Source of the DNA: Antrihabitans spumae
Lineage (GTDB): Bacteria; Actinomycetota; Actinomycetes; Mycobacteriales; Mycobacteriaceae
NCBI RefSeq assembly: GCF_043944905.1
Contig: NZ_JBIMSN010000081.1
Coordinates: forward strand, 1 to 64,000
DNA: 64,000 nt
Reading direction: 5' to 3'
Shown: in pieces, positions 52,118 to 61,105 of the stretch
Layout of the letters: each line of letters opens with the position of its first letter
Numbering within the stretch: the stretch's first letter is position 1
Notes under the pieces: generated by a model
The model's database searches: none
What the model was told of the DNA's origin: nothing
Seen by the model: only the letters and a program-made list of their open reading frames with translations
Program-made: the position numbers and the translations under genes

Positions 52118-52828
52118 ATGTCAGACCCGCGTCGCATTCGTATCGCTCAGGACGTCCTTGCGGGCATGGTCCGCGTCGACCTGGTTTTGCAGTCCCGCGG
52201 TGTCCGACATGCCGCGGCCGCAGTCGCGTGGAGTCTGGCGTTCGTCTACATCGCAGCCGAGATCGTGACCGCTTTGGCCTGGAGCACACCGTACAGCTTC
52301 CAACACGACACGATCAGCGACCTCGGTGTCACCGCGTGCACAGTCGACATCTGTTCCCCGCGCCACCTGGTGATGAATACAACGTTCGTCGTGCTCGGTT
52401 TGCTCACAATCGTTGGTGCTGTGCTGTTTCGAGAAACCCTCACGAACGGCTACCAGCGCCGGTGGATCCTGTCGCTCGCGGTTCTCGTCGGACTGAGTAC
52501 AGCTGCGACCGGACTCATGCCGTCGAACGACAACTTCGTTCTACACATGCTTGCCGTCGTACCTGGGTTCGTGTCACGGCACATCGTGCTGATCTTGCTT
52601 GCGGTGTGGTTGTGGAAGCAGCGGCGAATCGTTGCCGTGTGGTCTGCGACGTGTGCACTGAGCGGCGTCGTCGGGGCCGTGCTGTTTCTCGGTTCGGCAG
52701 TACGGATCGGTATCAGTGAACGGTTGGTGTTGTACCCGCTGCCGGCGTTTATGGCCGTGACCGGGGTGGCGGTTCTGGCAACGATGATCAGTCGCCGCTT
52801 CCGCCCAATGCGCGCAACAGTCCGGTGA
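52118..52828 (+). CDS. DUF998-family membrane protein
   Basis: A 236-residue protein with about six hydrophobic segments. The conserved DTISDLGVTAC loop after helix 1, and the LMPSNDN segment, fit the DUF998 family of uncharacterised membrane proteins. The last 41 bases overlap the convergent LLM gene, which starts at 53816 and ends at 52788. Confidence 0.85.
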   Translation: MSDPRRIRIAQDVLAGMVRVDLVLQSRGVRHAAAAVAWSLAFVYIAAEIVTALAWSTPYSFQHDTISDLGVTACTVDICSPRHLVMNTTFVVLGLLTIVGAVLFRETLTNGYQRRWILSLAVLVGLSTAATGLMPSNDNFVLHMLAVVPGFVSRHIVLILLAVWLWKQRRIVAVWSATCALSGVVGAVLFLGSAVRIGISERLVLYPLPAFMAVTGVAVLATMISRRFRPMRATVR

Positions 52829-53816
52829 GCAATATCGGATCCGCCGCATAGGGGGTATTGAATCCCAGACGATCGACGATGCCGTCGAAGCGACGTCGCA
52901 GTTCGTCAGCCGCCTCCGCGGGACTACGGACGGTCACGGCGACAGCGTCGAGAAACTCGTCGTCGATCAGGTCCGTCATCCGGTCCCACTCGCCCTTCTT
53001 GGACAAATCTCGAAGCCGTGGCCCCAACTCCTGGCGGTCGTGCAGCGCGAGAATCGGCCAATACGCCTGCGTCGAACCGTAGAACGCCATCTGCTTGCGG
53101 ATCGCGGAGCGTGCTGCCGCGATTCGTTCTTCGTTCTCGCCGATCGCCAGCATCACCGAATGGTGAACGACGATGTCGCTCAGCGACTTTCCCGCAGCAT
53201 CGGCACCGGCAGCCAACTCCGGAACGGTAGCCTCACGCAGAAACTGCGGACTGCAGAATGGATGCGACATCAAGCCGTCGGCAACTTCGCCTGCAACCCG
53301 CGTCATTCGCGGTCCGACCGCAGACAGATAGATCGGCGGCGGACCGAAGCCGTCGACCTCGGTCGGATTCGGCATGAACAGCGGTGGCATCAGCGTGTGC
53401 TGATAGAACGGACCGTTGTGATCGAGGCGGCTCCCGTCCGTCCACGAGGCCCAGATCGCTCGAACGGCTGACACCATGTCGCGCATCCGTTCCGCGGGTT
53501 GACTCCACGGCATCGAATAGCGGCGAGTCACGTGAGCGCGAATCTGGGTGCCGAGGCCGAGCACGAACCGCCCTCGAGAAAACGATTGCAGATCCCAACC
53601 GATTGTCGCCAGCAGCAGTGGATTTCGTGCGAAGGCGACAGCTATCGAGGTGCCGATCTCGATGTTCTCGGTATGTTCTGCTGCGAGCAGCAGAGGTAGG
53701 AACGGATCGTGGGCACCCTCGAAGGTCCACAGACCGGCGTAGCCGGCCTGTTCGGCCGCGATGGCGTCCTGCGCGATCGTATGGAGTCCACCGGTCGACG
53801 TCGTATCGATCTTCAC
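52788..53816 (-). CDS. LLM-class, probably F420-dependent oxidoreductase
   Basis: A 342-residue luciferase-like TIM-barrel protein of the type that uses coenzyme F420 in actinobacteria. Matching segments are GYAGLWTFEGAHDPFLPL, IEIGTSIAVAFARNP, SRGRFVLGLGTQIRAHVTRR, PPPIYLSAVGPRMTRVAGE and a C-terminal DGIVDRLGFNTPY. No flavin reductase lies nearby. Substrate unknown. Its end overlaps the DUF998 gene. Confidence 0.88.
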   Translation of the reverse strand: MKIDTTSTGGLHTIAQDAIAAEQAGYAGLWTFEGAHDPFLPLLLAAEHTENIEIGTSIAVAFARNPLLLATIGWDLQSFSRGRFVLGLGTQIRAHVTRRYSMPWSQPAERMRDMVSAVRAIWASWTDGSRLDHNGPFYQHTLMPPLFMPNPTEVDGFGPPPIYLSAVGPRMTRVAGEVADGLMSHPFCSPQFLREATVPELAAGADAAGKSLSDIVVHHSVMLAIGENEERIAAARSAIRKQMAFYGSTQAYWPILALHDRQELGPRLRDLSKKGEWDRMTDLIDDEFLDAVAVTVRSPAEAADELRRRFDGIVDRLGFNTPYAADPILLTGLLRALGGSGD

Positions 53817-53844
53817 GCATGCCTCCCGTGGACCTCGATGTGCG

Positions 53845-55158
53845 CTAAGCGTATTCCTGCACCCAGTTGAAACCGCGACTGCGTTGCGGGAACGAGTCGA
53901 TGTCGAATTCTTGCAGGACGACCATGACGGCGCGGCCGTTCAGTTGCCCGGTCAACGTCATTTCCTCGGGTGTCGGCCGAACGAAGGTGAAGGTTGCGAT
54001 CTCGGTCGGTTCTGCGTCCGGAGTCGAGGCGGGTTCGGTGAGCGTGATCGTGTCGGCGTTGGTATCGACGGTGGCCACGGTGGGTACGAACGTGTCGTCC
54101 ATCAGTTGGTACGAGGTGTCGTTGGTGTCGACGACGAGCCGTTGCCAACGGATCGGGTCGGTCGTCAATGGCGGTACCGGTAGCCCGTCCCTCGTGAATT
54201 CCGTGACGGTCCAGATTCCGTACAGCTCCGGCTTCGGCGCACCGTCGCCCCATTCGCGCCAGCCCTGCCAGGCGATCTGGACAGCACCGAGCAGAATCCA
54301 GATGCCAAGGGCCACCTGCAATGTGGCCGAGATTCGGTTGCGACGCGGGGTAGCGAACAGGGCCGGCTGGGTCGCCGGCTCGGAATCCTTCTCCAGCACA
54401 AGCACGTTCGCGAGGCGTCGCGCCTGCGGTGCCAGTACGACCAGCGACAGCAACAGCAGGTGGAGAGACAGAATCTTCACGGGCACATCGAAGGTCATGT
54501 TGAGGAGAAACGCCTGAGCCATGCAGATCATGCTCAACAGGGCACCGCCAGTGGCGGTTCGGGGGAGGAAGAGAAGTAGTCCACCGACCACTTCCGCCGC
54601 ACCAAGAGCCATCTCGTAGTGATGCGACGAGCCGACCTGATTCCACAGCACCATCATCGGGGTGAAGTCGCCGTAGTCGGTCAGCAATGTCGTCAGTGCA
54701 GGCGACGGCATCTGGGTGGGAATGAGTTTGAATATTCCGTACCAGAGCATCTGGCCACCGAGGCACAGGCGCATTGCGGCGAGAAACCAACTGCCGAAGG
54801 TGACGTACTGTCGGCGACGCCTGTCGAGTACCGACCAGACGATGGTGATCACCGCGGCAGCCAGTAGTAGACCGAAGATCAGCAACCAGATCGATGCTTG
54901 GTCGCCGCTACCCGAATCCTCGTGCAGCACAGCGTCGACGCCGAACACCTTGCCACCGAGCCAGTCGGTGAGCGGGGTGACGGTCCGCATCTGCCACATG
55001 ATCGCACCGTCGGGCAACCACTTTCCCGCGAGTCCGGTGAACACGAAGGTGATCTGCGCGAACAGCAGGCAGAACAGTCCGAAGTAGGCGACGACGAACC
55101 GGAAGACTATGCGGCTCAGGGGGTTCCACTCGGTCGTCGTTCGGGGGCCATTCGTCAT
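53845..55158 (-). CDS. DoxX-like membrane protein with C-terminal extracytoplasmic domain
   Basis: A 437-residue protein with about eight hydrophobic segments. The segment YGDFTPMMVLWNQVGSSHHY, and the surrounding helices, resemble DoxX/DUF417-type membrane proteins. After a last helix near residue 300, a beta-rich domain of about 130 residues follows (YGIWTVTEFTRDG, then TITLTEPASTPDAEP). Role unknown. It lies 28 bases upstream of the LLM gene on the same strand. Confidence 0.75.
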   Translation of the reverse strand: MTNGPRTTTEWNPLSRIVFRFVVAYFGLFCLLFAQITFVFTGLAGKWLPDGAIMWQMRTVTPLTDWLGGKVFGVDAVLHEDSGSGDQASIWLLIFGLLLAAAVITIVWSVLDRRRRQYVTFGSWFLAAMRLCLGGQMLWYGIFKLIPTQMPSPALTTLLTDYGDFTPMMVLWNQVGSSHHYEMALGAAEVVGGLLLFLPRTATGGALLSMICMAQAFLLNMTFDVPVKILSLHLLLLSLVVLAPQARRLANVLVLEKDSEPATQPALFATPRRNRISATLQVALGIWILLGAVQIAWQGWREWGDGAPKPELYGIWTVTEFTRDGLPVPPLTTDPIRWQRLVVDTNDTSYQLMDDTFVPTVATVDTNADTITLTEPASTPDAEPTEIATFTFVRPTPEEMTLTGQLNGRAVMVVLQEFDIDSFPQRSRGFNWVQEYA

Positions 55159-55262
55159 GGGCCGAAGGTATCGGAGCGGTGCAGTGATTCGCCTCCGGGA
55201 TGACCCCTATTTGTCTCTACCTCTTTCGACGTACGTGCCAGCACGAGCAGCAGCGGTACGTC

Positions 55263-55988
55263 TCAGCACTGCTCGAGAAGCTCCGCCAGATCGGTGATCA
55301 CGATGTCGGCACCGTCGTCGAGGAGCGCGCTATGTCCCGACCCGCGATCGACGCCTACGACCCAGAAGCCACCGGCGTGGGCGGCGCGGACACCGGAGGA
55401 CGCGTCTTCGATGACGATCGTGCGATGCGGTTCGGCGCCGAGTTCGGCGGCGGCGTGCAGAAACGTATCGGGCGCAGGTTTGCCTGCGAGTCCAATTGTT
55501 GCGGCGAGTTCGCCGTCGACGACCGTGCTGAACTTCGACGCCAGATCGGCAGCGACAAGCACGGCATTCGCGTTGCGCGAACTGGAGACAACGGCGATCG
55601 GCAGACCACGTTCGGTCAAGCGGTCGACCAACGCGGTGGAGCCTGGAAATGCCTGCACACCTTCGGTTTCCAACAACTGGAGGAACAGTGCATTCTTGCG
55701 ATTGCCAAGTCCGTACACCGTTGCAGCGTCGGTAGAATCGTTGGCCTCGCCCTCCGGCAGCACAATCGAGCGCGAATCGAGCACCGCCCGAACACCTTCC
55801 AACCTCGGTTTGCCGTCGATGTAGGTGAAGTAGTCGGCGTCGGTGTACGGCGCTGTGTCGCGTTCGGCTGGTTGGCTCGCGAAGAAATCGGTGAACACGC
55901 GCGCCCAGGCTCGCTCATGTACGGCGGCCGTGTCGGTCAGTACTCCGTCGAGGTCGAACAGGACCGCGACGGAGTCCGACACCCTCAT
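55263..55988 (-). CDS. pgmB: beta-phosphoglucomutase family HAD hydrolase
   Basis: A 241-residue HAD enzyme. The nucleophile motif is LFDLDGVLTDTA at residues 10-21, motif II is IAVVSSSRNA, and motifs III/IV are GKPAPDTF and VIEDASSGVRAAHAG. It would convert beta-glucose 1-phosphate, made by the GH65 phosphorylase, to glucose 6-phosphate. The ATG at 55988 overlaps the stop of the GH65 gene (ATGA). It is the last gene of the sugar operon. Confidence 0.92.
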   Translation of the reverse strand: MRVSDSVAVLFDLDGVLTDTAAVHERAWARVFTDFFASQPAERDTAPYTDADYFTYIDGKPRLEGVRAVLDSRSIVLPEGEANDSTDAATVYGLGNRKNALFLQLLETEGVQAFPGSTALVDRLTERGLPIAVVSSSRNANAVLVAADLASKFSTVVDGELAATIGLAGKPAPDTFLHAAAELGAEPHRTIVIEDASSGVRAAHAGGFWVVGVDRGSGHSALLDDGADIVITDLAELLEQC

Positions 55989-58354
55989 ATCGCTATTCCG
56001 ACCTCGGCACGAGAATAGGCGATGACCGAATCCCGTTGCGACGAGAGCGTGTATTCCCGACCGCACACCATGATCGGTTCGGTGGTACCGCTCGCGGCAT
56101 CGAGACCGAGCTCGATCTCGTTGTGGCGAACCGCAACCCGTACCGTCGAGCCGCGCCACTGCAGTCGGAAGCGGATCTCCTCCCAATGCTCCGGGAGCCA
56201 TGGAGTGAACGACATGTGCCCGTTGAGCACTCGGAAGCCACCGAATCCGCACACCAGCGTCTGCCAGGTGCCGCCGGTGGATGCGGCGTGCATACCTTCG
56301 TGTGTGTTGCCCTGATTGTCGTGCAGATCGACGAACGCGGATCGTGTGAAGTACTTCAGCGCCCGGGTGAAATCGCCGACCTCGATCCCCATGATCGCGT
56401 GGATGGCAGGGCTAAGTGACGATTTGTGCAGCGTGCGGGATTCGTAGTACTCGAAATTCGATCGCTTGGCTTCAGCGTCGAACTCGTCGGGTAGTAGGTA
56501 CATCAACATGACGACATCGGGTTGCTTGAGAAGTTTTGTTGTCTCGCAATTGAAATGGTTGTATCCCGCGGGGTACCGGGGCATGTCGTTGCGATCCCAT
56601 TCGGCGATCGGAATCTCGTCGCGCTCGAAGTAGCCGTCGAACTGCTCGATGATTCCGTCCGGTGAGACAACCGCGTCGACGATCCACTCCGAGATGTCGT
56701 GCCACCGTGCCACTTCGGTGGGCGTGAGTGCGATCGCCTCCGTGATCTCGGCGAATCGATCAGGATGCTCGGTCTTCAGCCAGCTCCAGATCGTGTTCGC
56801 CTGCCCCAGATGCCATTTGACCATCCGATTGGTGAAAGCATTGTTGTCGACGTGGGAGTGGAACTCGTCCGGGCCGATGACCGTCTTCAGCACGTAGCGC
56901 TCGCCGGCGGGCTCGACCCGATCCGCCCAGAACCTTGCGGTCTCGAAGACTATCTCGGCCCCGAACTCGAGGAGCAACGCCGTATCGTTCGTCGCCGCAA
57001 CGTAGGTCGTGATCGCGTAGGCGACGTCGGCAGAAACGTGTAGTTCCTCTTCCCTCGTCCAGAATCGGTTGGCGCCGTCCTGGGTCCACTGGGGACATTC
57101 CTCGCGCCCGGTGTCGGCAGACTCCCAGGCGTATCGCGCTCCTCGGGTTCCGTTGCTGCGCGACAGTTCCCGAGCCCCGTCGAGTGTGTGGTGCCGGTAG
57201 TGCAACAACGCGCGCGCGGTTTCCGGTTGTGTATAGGTGAAGAACGGCATCATCAAGATTTCGGTGTCCCAGAAAACGTGACCTCGATAGCCTTCGCCCG
57301 ACAGCGATTTGGCGCCGATACTCACCGTGTTGTCGTCACCGTTCGCCGCGATCAGCAGGTGATAGATGTTGAATCGCATCGCCTGGGTGGCGTCCGCGTC
57401 GCCGATGATCTCGCAATCGCTGTCGGTCCAGCGCCGGTCCCAGACTTGTGAGCTGGCCACGACACAGGCGTCGAAGCCTTCCGCTCGTCGTGCCCAGAGC
57501 GCGTCGAAGCAGCTGTCCCGCAACGGTGTCGAATCGGCATCGATATCGCGAGAGGTCGCAATCGTGACGAGCTTGTCGATTCGGAGCGACTCACCGAGTC
57601 CGACGTCGTAGGTGCCGGTGCGCGAGATGCGCTCGAAGCTGCGATCGGTGGATTGCCTGGTCGCGGTCTTCGATGCCTGCGTTGTCGCTGCGTAACCGAT
57701 GTGGATTCCGCTGTCGACCGTACGCATTTCGAGATAGATCGCATCGAGTTCGGAGGCTGCGCCTACCTCGACGAGATGTTTGGTGCGAGCCCACTTTTCC
57801 CACCTGATCTCGGGTTCGAACGTCGTGCCTTCCGGGTACACCGGCAGGCGTTCGAGATTTCGCCTCCGCCCGTCGATAGCGCTGTCGACGGTGACCTCCG
57901 AGGTGTGGTTCTCCGGCGTGATCTGCACCCGTAAACCACAGAGCCTGCGGTCGGCCATACTCGCGAACCGAAGGGTCTCCAACCGTGTCCGACGACCCTC
58001 ATCGTCTTCGAAAACGGTTTCACGCCAGAGGATCCCGTGACGCGTATCCAGTGCTCGGTGATGACTCACGACGGTGCAGGACTGCACGTCGAGCCGGACG
58101 CCGTCGACGCTAACCGCAACCGATAGCCAATCGGGAGCGTTGACGAGGTCGATGACGGGGGAGTCGTGGCTGTCGAAGACACCGTTGAGATAGGTGCCGG
58201 AGAGTTCGCCGAGATGCCCCTCCTCCAACGATCCGCGGGTGCCGAGCAGACCGTTGCCGACTGTGAAGACCGTCTCGTAGTAGTTCGCTTTGGCAATATC
58301 GAAACCCGACTCGGTCAGTAGCCATTCGTCGGTGCTGAGTGTGCTACGCAGCAT
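55985..58354 (-). CDS. GH65 disaccharide phosphorylase (maltose/trehalose/kojibiose type)
   Basis: A 789-residue glycoside hydrolase family 65 protein. The N-terminal super-beta-sandwich (about 1-270) contains YETVFTVGNGLLGTRGSLEE. The (alpha/alpha)6 barrel carries WDTEILMMPFF and the general acid Glu in VIGPDEFHSHVDNNAFTN. The C-terminal domain has HEGMHAASTGGTWQ. It splits an alpha-glucoside with phosphate to beta-glucose 1-phosphate. The donor cannot be told. Flanking MFS, kinase and beta-phosphoglucomutase genes complete a utilisation pathway. Confidence 0.93.
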   Translation of the reverse strand: MLRSTLSTDEWLLTESGFDIAKANYYETVFTVGNGLLGTRGSLEEGHLGELSGTYLNGVFDSHDSPVIDLVNAPDWLSVAVSVDGVRLDVQSCTVVSHHRALDTRHGILWRETVFEDDEGRRTRLETLRFASMADRRLCGLRVQITPENHTSEVTVDSAIDGRRRNLERLPVYPEGTTFEPEIRWEKWARTKHLVEVGAASELDAIYLEMRTVDSGIHIGYAATTQASKTATRQSTDRSFERISRTGTYDVGLGESLRIDKLVTIATSRDIDADSTPLRDSCFDALWARRAEGFDACVVASSQVWDRRWTDSDCEIIGDADATQAMRFNIYHLLIAANGDDNTVSIGAKSLSGEGYRGHVFWDTEILMMPFFTYTQPETARALLHYRHHTLDGARELSRSNGTRGARYAWESADTGREECPQWTQDGANRFWTREEELHVSADVAYAITTYVAATNDTALLLEFGAEIVFETARFWADRVEPAGERYVLKTVIGPDEFHSHVDNNAFTNRMVKWHLGQANTIWSWLKTEHPDRFAEITEAIALTPTEVARWHDISEWIVDAVVSPDGIIEQFDGYFERDEIPIAEWDRNDMPRYPAGYNHFNCETTKLLKQPDVVMLMYLLPDEFDAEAKRSNFEYYESRTLHKSSLSPAIHAIMGIEVGDFTRALKYFTRSAFVDLHDNQGNTHEGMHAASTGGTWQTLVCGFGGFRVLNGHMSFTPWLPEHWEEIRFRLQWRGSTVRVAVRHNEIELGLDAASGTTEPIMVCGREYTLSSQRDSVIAYSRAEVGIAI

Positions 58355-58387
58355 TGCTTTGTCACTCTCTATGTCAGCAAGTGGAGA

Positions 58388-59389
58388 TCAGACGGCACCG
58401 ACGGCGAATTCGCCATAGGCGGACTGCATCTGGTGACGGGTGTCGATCAACGACCGGTAGATCGCGAGGTCGGAGCCGGCACAGCGCTGCGCGCCCATGG
58501 CATTTCCGTACCTGCAGGCGGCAACGAAGTCGCGGTGTTCGAGGTAGCCGAATGCCATTCCGGCAGCGAATGAGTCGCCGCACCCGGTTGTGTCGACGAC
58601 ATGCTCGACCGGAACTCGGCCGACGACTTCTTCACGCAGACTGCCGTTCTCGTCGAGGAAGTAGACGACACATCCTTCTTCGTCGAGGGTCACGGCAACG
58701 GCCTTGACGCCTTTGCCGAGGCAGTGCGACGCGAACTCGGTCAGGTCGGCGCGGGACGGAGTGGCGCCGAAGGTCGGTCCGTCGGGTCCGGCCGTGGGTG
58801 GGAACCAGCTGCAGGCCGCTTCTTCCAGATTCATCTTGAGGATGTCGACGTTCGGCAGCCACGCGTCGCGGTCGACCCACATTCGGTGAAAGCGCTGGCC
58901 CTCGCTGGTGAGCGCATTGGTCGGTCCGTGCCCGTCGAGCAACACAAGTCCGTCACTGTGGGCCTTGATGTAGGCCAACGTCGACTGCCCGACCTCGTAG
59001 TCCGTGATGGGCACGCAGACGAATGCGTCCGCGTCCAAGACGAATTCGACATCCTCGGGCAGGATCGGGTCCATAAATCCAACTTGGCGCTCGATTCGGA
59101 CGTTCTGGTCGACGTAGTTCAGTTCGACGACGTCGCCGTGGTCGTGGCGGGATCTGATGCCGGAGGTGTCGACGTTGGGAAATGCGGAAAGCAGTTCGGT
59201 TATGGGGCCGGCGTCCTCTTTGCGAACGTGCACGACCGGGCAGATTCGGTCGTCGGGTCCCATCAGGGCGGACAGCGCTGCGACGGTGTAGATCACGCAG
59301 CCGTACTTCTCGAAGGTCTCGCCGCGGTGGGTGATGATGCGGTCGCGCGGGATGGGCCCGAGCACGGCGACGGTGCGATTGTCGGACAT
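58388..59389 (-). CDS. PfkB-family sugar kinase
   Basis: A 333-residue ribokinase-type kinase. The N-terminal GPIPRDRI, the LLDGHGPTNAL segment and the anion-hole motif DTTGCGDSFAAGMAFG (catalytic Asp) are present. It would phosphorylate the non-glucose product released by the GH65 phosphorylase, or another sugar brought in by the MFS transporter. GAGGAG precedes the ATG. Gaps are 26 bases to the transporter gene and 33 bases to the GH65 gene. Confidence 0.9.
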   Translation of the reverse strand: MSDNRTVAVLGPIPRDRIITHRGETFEKYGCVIYTVAALSALMGPDDRICPVVHVRKEDAGPITELLSAFPNVDTSGIRSRHDHGDVVELNYVDQNVRIERQVGFMDPILPEDVEFVLDADAFVCVPITDYEVGQSTLAYIKAHSDGLVLLDGHGPTNALTSEGQRFHRMWVDRDAWLPNVDILKMNLEEAACSWFPPTAGPDGPTFGATPSRADLTEFASHCLGKGVKAVAVTLDEEGCVVYFLDENGSLREEVVGRVPVEHVVDTTGCGDSFAAGMAFGYLEHRDFVAACRYGNAMGAQRCAGSDLAIYRSLIDTRHQMQSAYGEFAVGAV

Positions 59390-59415
59390 TGGAACTCCTC
59401 GATTCGAAGCTGGTG

Positions 59416-60885
59416 CTAGGAGACGGATTTGGTCTGACCGGGAAGCTCGCCCTGCATGTCTTCGAGGGTGACGCCCTTGGTTTCGCGGACCCACTTCATG
59501 ACGAAGAGCAACGAGAGGATCGCGAAGGTCGCGTACATCCCGTAGGCGAGTCCGAGCGAAAGATCCTTCAGCGACGGGAAGGTGACGGTGATGATCCAGT
59601 TGGCAACCCACTGACCGCCCGCCGCGAACGAAAGTGCCGCTGCGCGAATACGGTTGGGGAACATCTCGCCGAGCAGCACCCATACGACAGGGCCCCACGA
59701 CATTCCGAATGCGACGACGAAGAGGTTGGCAGCGATCAGCGCGATCGGGCCGGTTACACCAGATAGGTGCGGTACACCGTCGTCTCCGATCGGCGTGGTC
59801 CCGAAGATGACGGCCATCGTTGCCAAGGTCACGGCCATACCGGCGGAGCCGACGAGTAGCAGTGGCTTTCGGCCGACCTTGTCGACGAGGGCGATCGCGA
59901 TGAGGGTGGTCGCGATGTTCACGACCGAGGTGATGACCGTGATGATGAACGAGCTGCTCTCGTCGAACCCGACGGCCTCCCAGAGCACGTTGGAGTAGTA
60001 GAAGATCACATTGATGCCGACGGCCTGCTGGAACACCGAGAGCGCGAGCCCGACCCAGACGATCGGAATCAAACCGCCTGCGGGAGTGCGGAGATCGCGC
60101 CATGACGGTGGCTTCTCTTGCGAGAGCGTGCGTTTGATCCGATCGATGGTGATCTCGAGGTTCTTTTCGCCGAGCAGCAGTGCGAGGACTTTGCGTGCCT
60201 CAGGGATCCGGTGGCTGGCGACGAGGTAACGCGGAGACTCCGGAATCGTCAGCGCTAGCAGCCCGTACGCGATCGACGGCACAGCCATGGCTATGAACAT
60301 CCAGCGCCACGCTTCGAGGCCGAGCCACAGTGTTTCTCGTGAGCCACCGGCAATGTGTGCAAGAAGGTAGTCGACCAGCAGGGAGATGAAGATGCCGGAG
60401 ACGATCGCTAGTTGCTGTAGGGAGCCGAGCCTGCCGCGTATTCGGGCAGGTGAGATCTCTGCGATGTAGGCGGGTGCGATCACCGACGCGACGCCGACAC
60501 CGAAGCCGCCGACGATTCGAAAGAAGACGAACATCTCCAGATTGACGGCAAGTCCGGCGCCGAATGCGCTGACGAAGAACAGGATTGCCGCGACCTTCAT
60601 CATGTAGAGCCTGCCGAACTTGTCGGCGAACTTGCCTGCCGTCATTGCTCCGGTGGCTGCACCGAGCAGGACCGAGGCGACTGCGAAGCCCAGGGTTGTC
60701 GAACCGACCTCGAACTTGTCCTCGATTGCCGATACGGCGCCGTTGATGACGGCGCTGTCATAGCCGAACAGCAGGCCGCCGAGGGCGGCGACACCGGCGA
60801 TCCTGACGACGCTTCTGCCCGACTGCGTCTCCTCGCCGTCGTCGAACAACGACGGCTCGTTGGTGAACGATCCATGCTCGCTCAT
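59416..60885 (-). CDS. MFS sugar/proton symporter (SP family)
   Basis: A 489-residue sugar porter with 12 hydrophobic segments. Signature motifs are GGLLFGYDSAVINGA in helix 1, GKFADKFGRL, the AEISPARIRGRLGSLQQ motif, PESPRYLV, QQAVGINVIFYYS, and DKVGRKPLL. GAAGGGA precedes the ATG. It is the first gene of the operon and imports the sugar cleaved by the GH65 phosphorylase. The 220-base region upstream is the likely control region for the ROK regulator. Confidence 0.95.
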   Translation of the reverse strand: MSEHGSFTNEPSLFDDGEETQSGRSVVRIAGVAALGGLLFGYDSAVINGAVSAIEDKFEVGSTTLGFAVASVLLGAATGAMTAGKFADKFGRLYMMKVAAILFFVSAFGAGLAVNLEMFVFFRIVGGFGVGVASVIAPAYIAEISPARIRGRLGSLQQLAIVSGIFISLLVDYLLAHIAGGSRETLWLGLEAWRWMFIAMAVPSIAYGLLALTIPESPRYLVASHRIPEARKVLALLLGEKNLEITIDRIKRTLSQEKPPSWRDLRTPAGGLIPIVWVGLALSVFQQAVGINVIFYYSNVLWEAVGFDESSSFIITVITSVVNIATTLIAIALVDKVGRKPLLLVGSAGMAVTLATMAVIFGTTPIGDDGVPHLSGVTGPIALIAANLFVVAFGMSWGPVVWVLLGEMFPNRIRAAALSFAAGGQWVANWIITVTFPSLKDLSLGLAYGMYATFAILSLLFVMKWVRETKGVTLEDMQGELPGQTKSVS

Positions 60886-61105
60886 GCTGGTTCCCTTCCA
60901 CATGTCCGGGCGGCCCCGGCGCAGGCTCAGATGCCGCGCGGGCGCGGGTCAGCGCAGCGCGACTGTGTTGTGTGCTTGTTCGCGGATCGTGAAAGTGACC
61001 GCGTTGTGATCTGCAACACATTCAATCCGAGGACTGCCGGATGTGCAAGAGGTGAACGGAAAATTGCTAAAAATTGTCTCCGGTGTTCATTTCATGAACA
61101 TCCGC
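60886..61105. promoter_or_regulatory. control region between ROK regulator and sugar operon
   Basis: It holds an inverted repeat TGTTCA-N5-TGAACA at 61084-61100, next to an AT-rich stretch around 61062-61079 that may contain a minus-strand promoter. A ROK repressor often binds such palindromes. No gene is present. Confidence 0.45.

Noticed and set aside
58601..59419. Plus-strand frame opposite the PfkB kinase
   Set aside because: Shadow of the kinase gene, no start signal.
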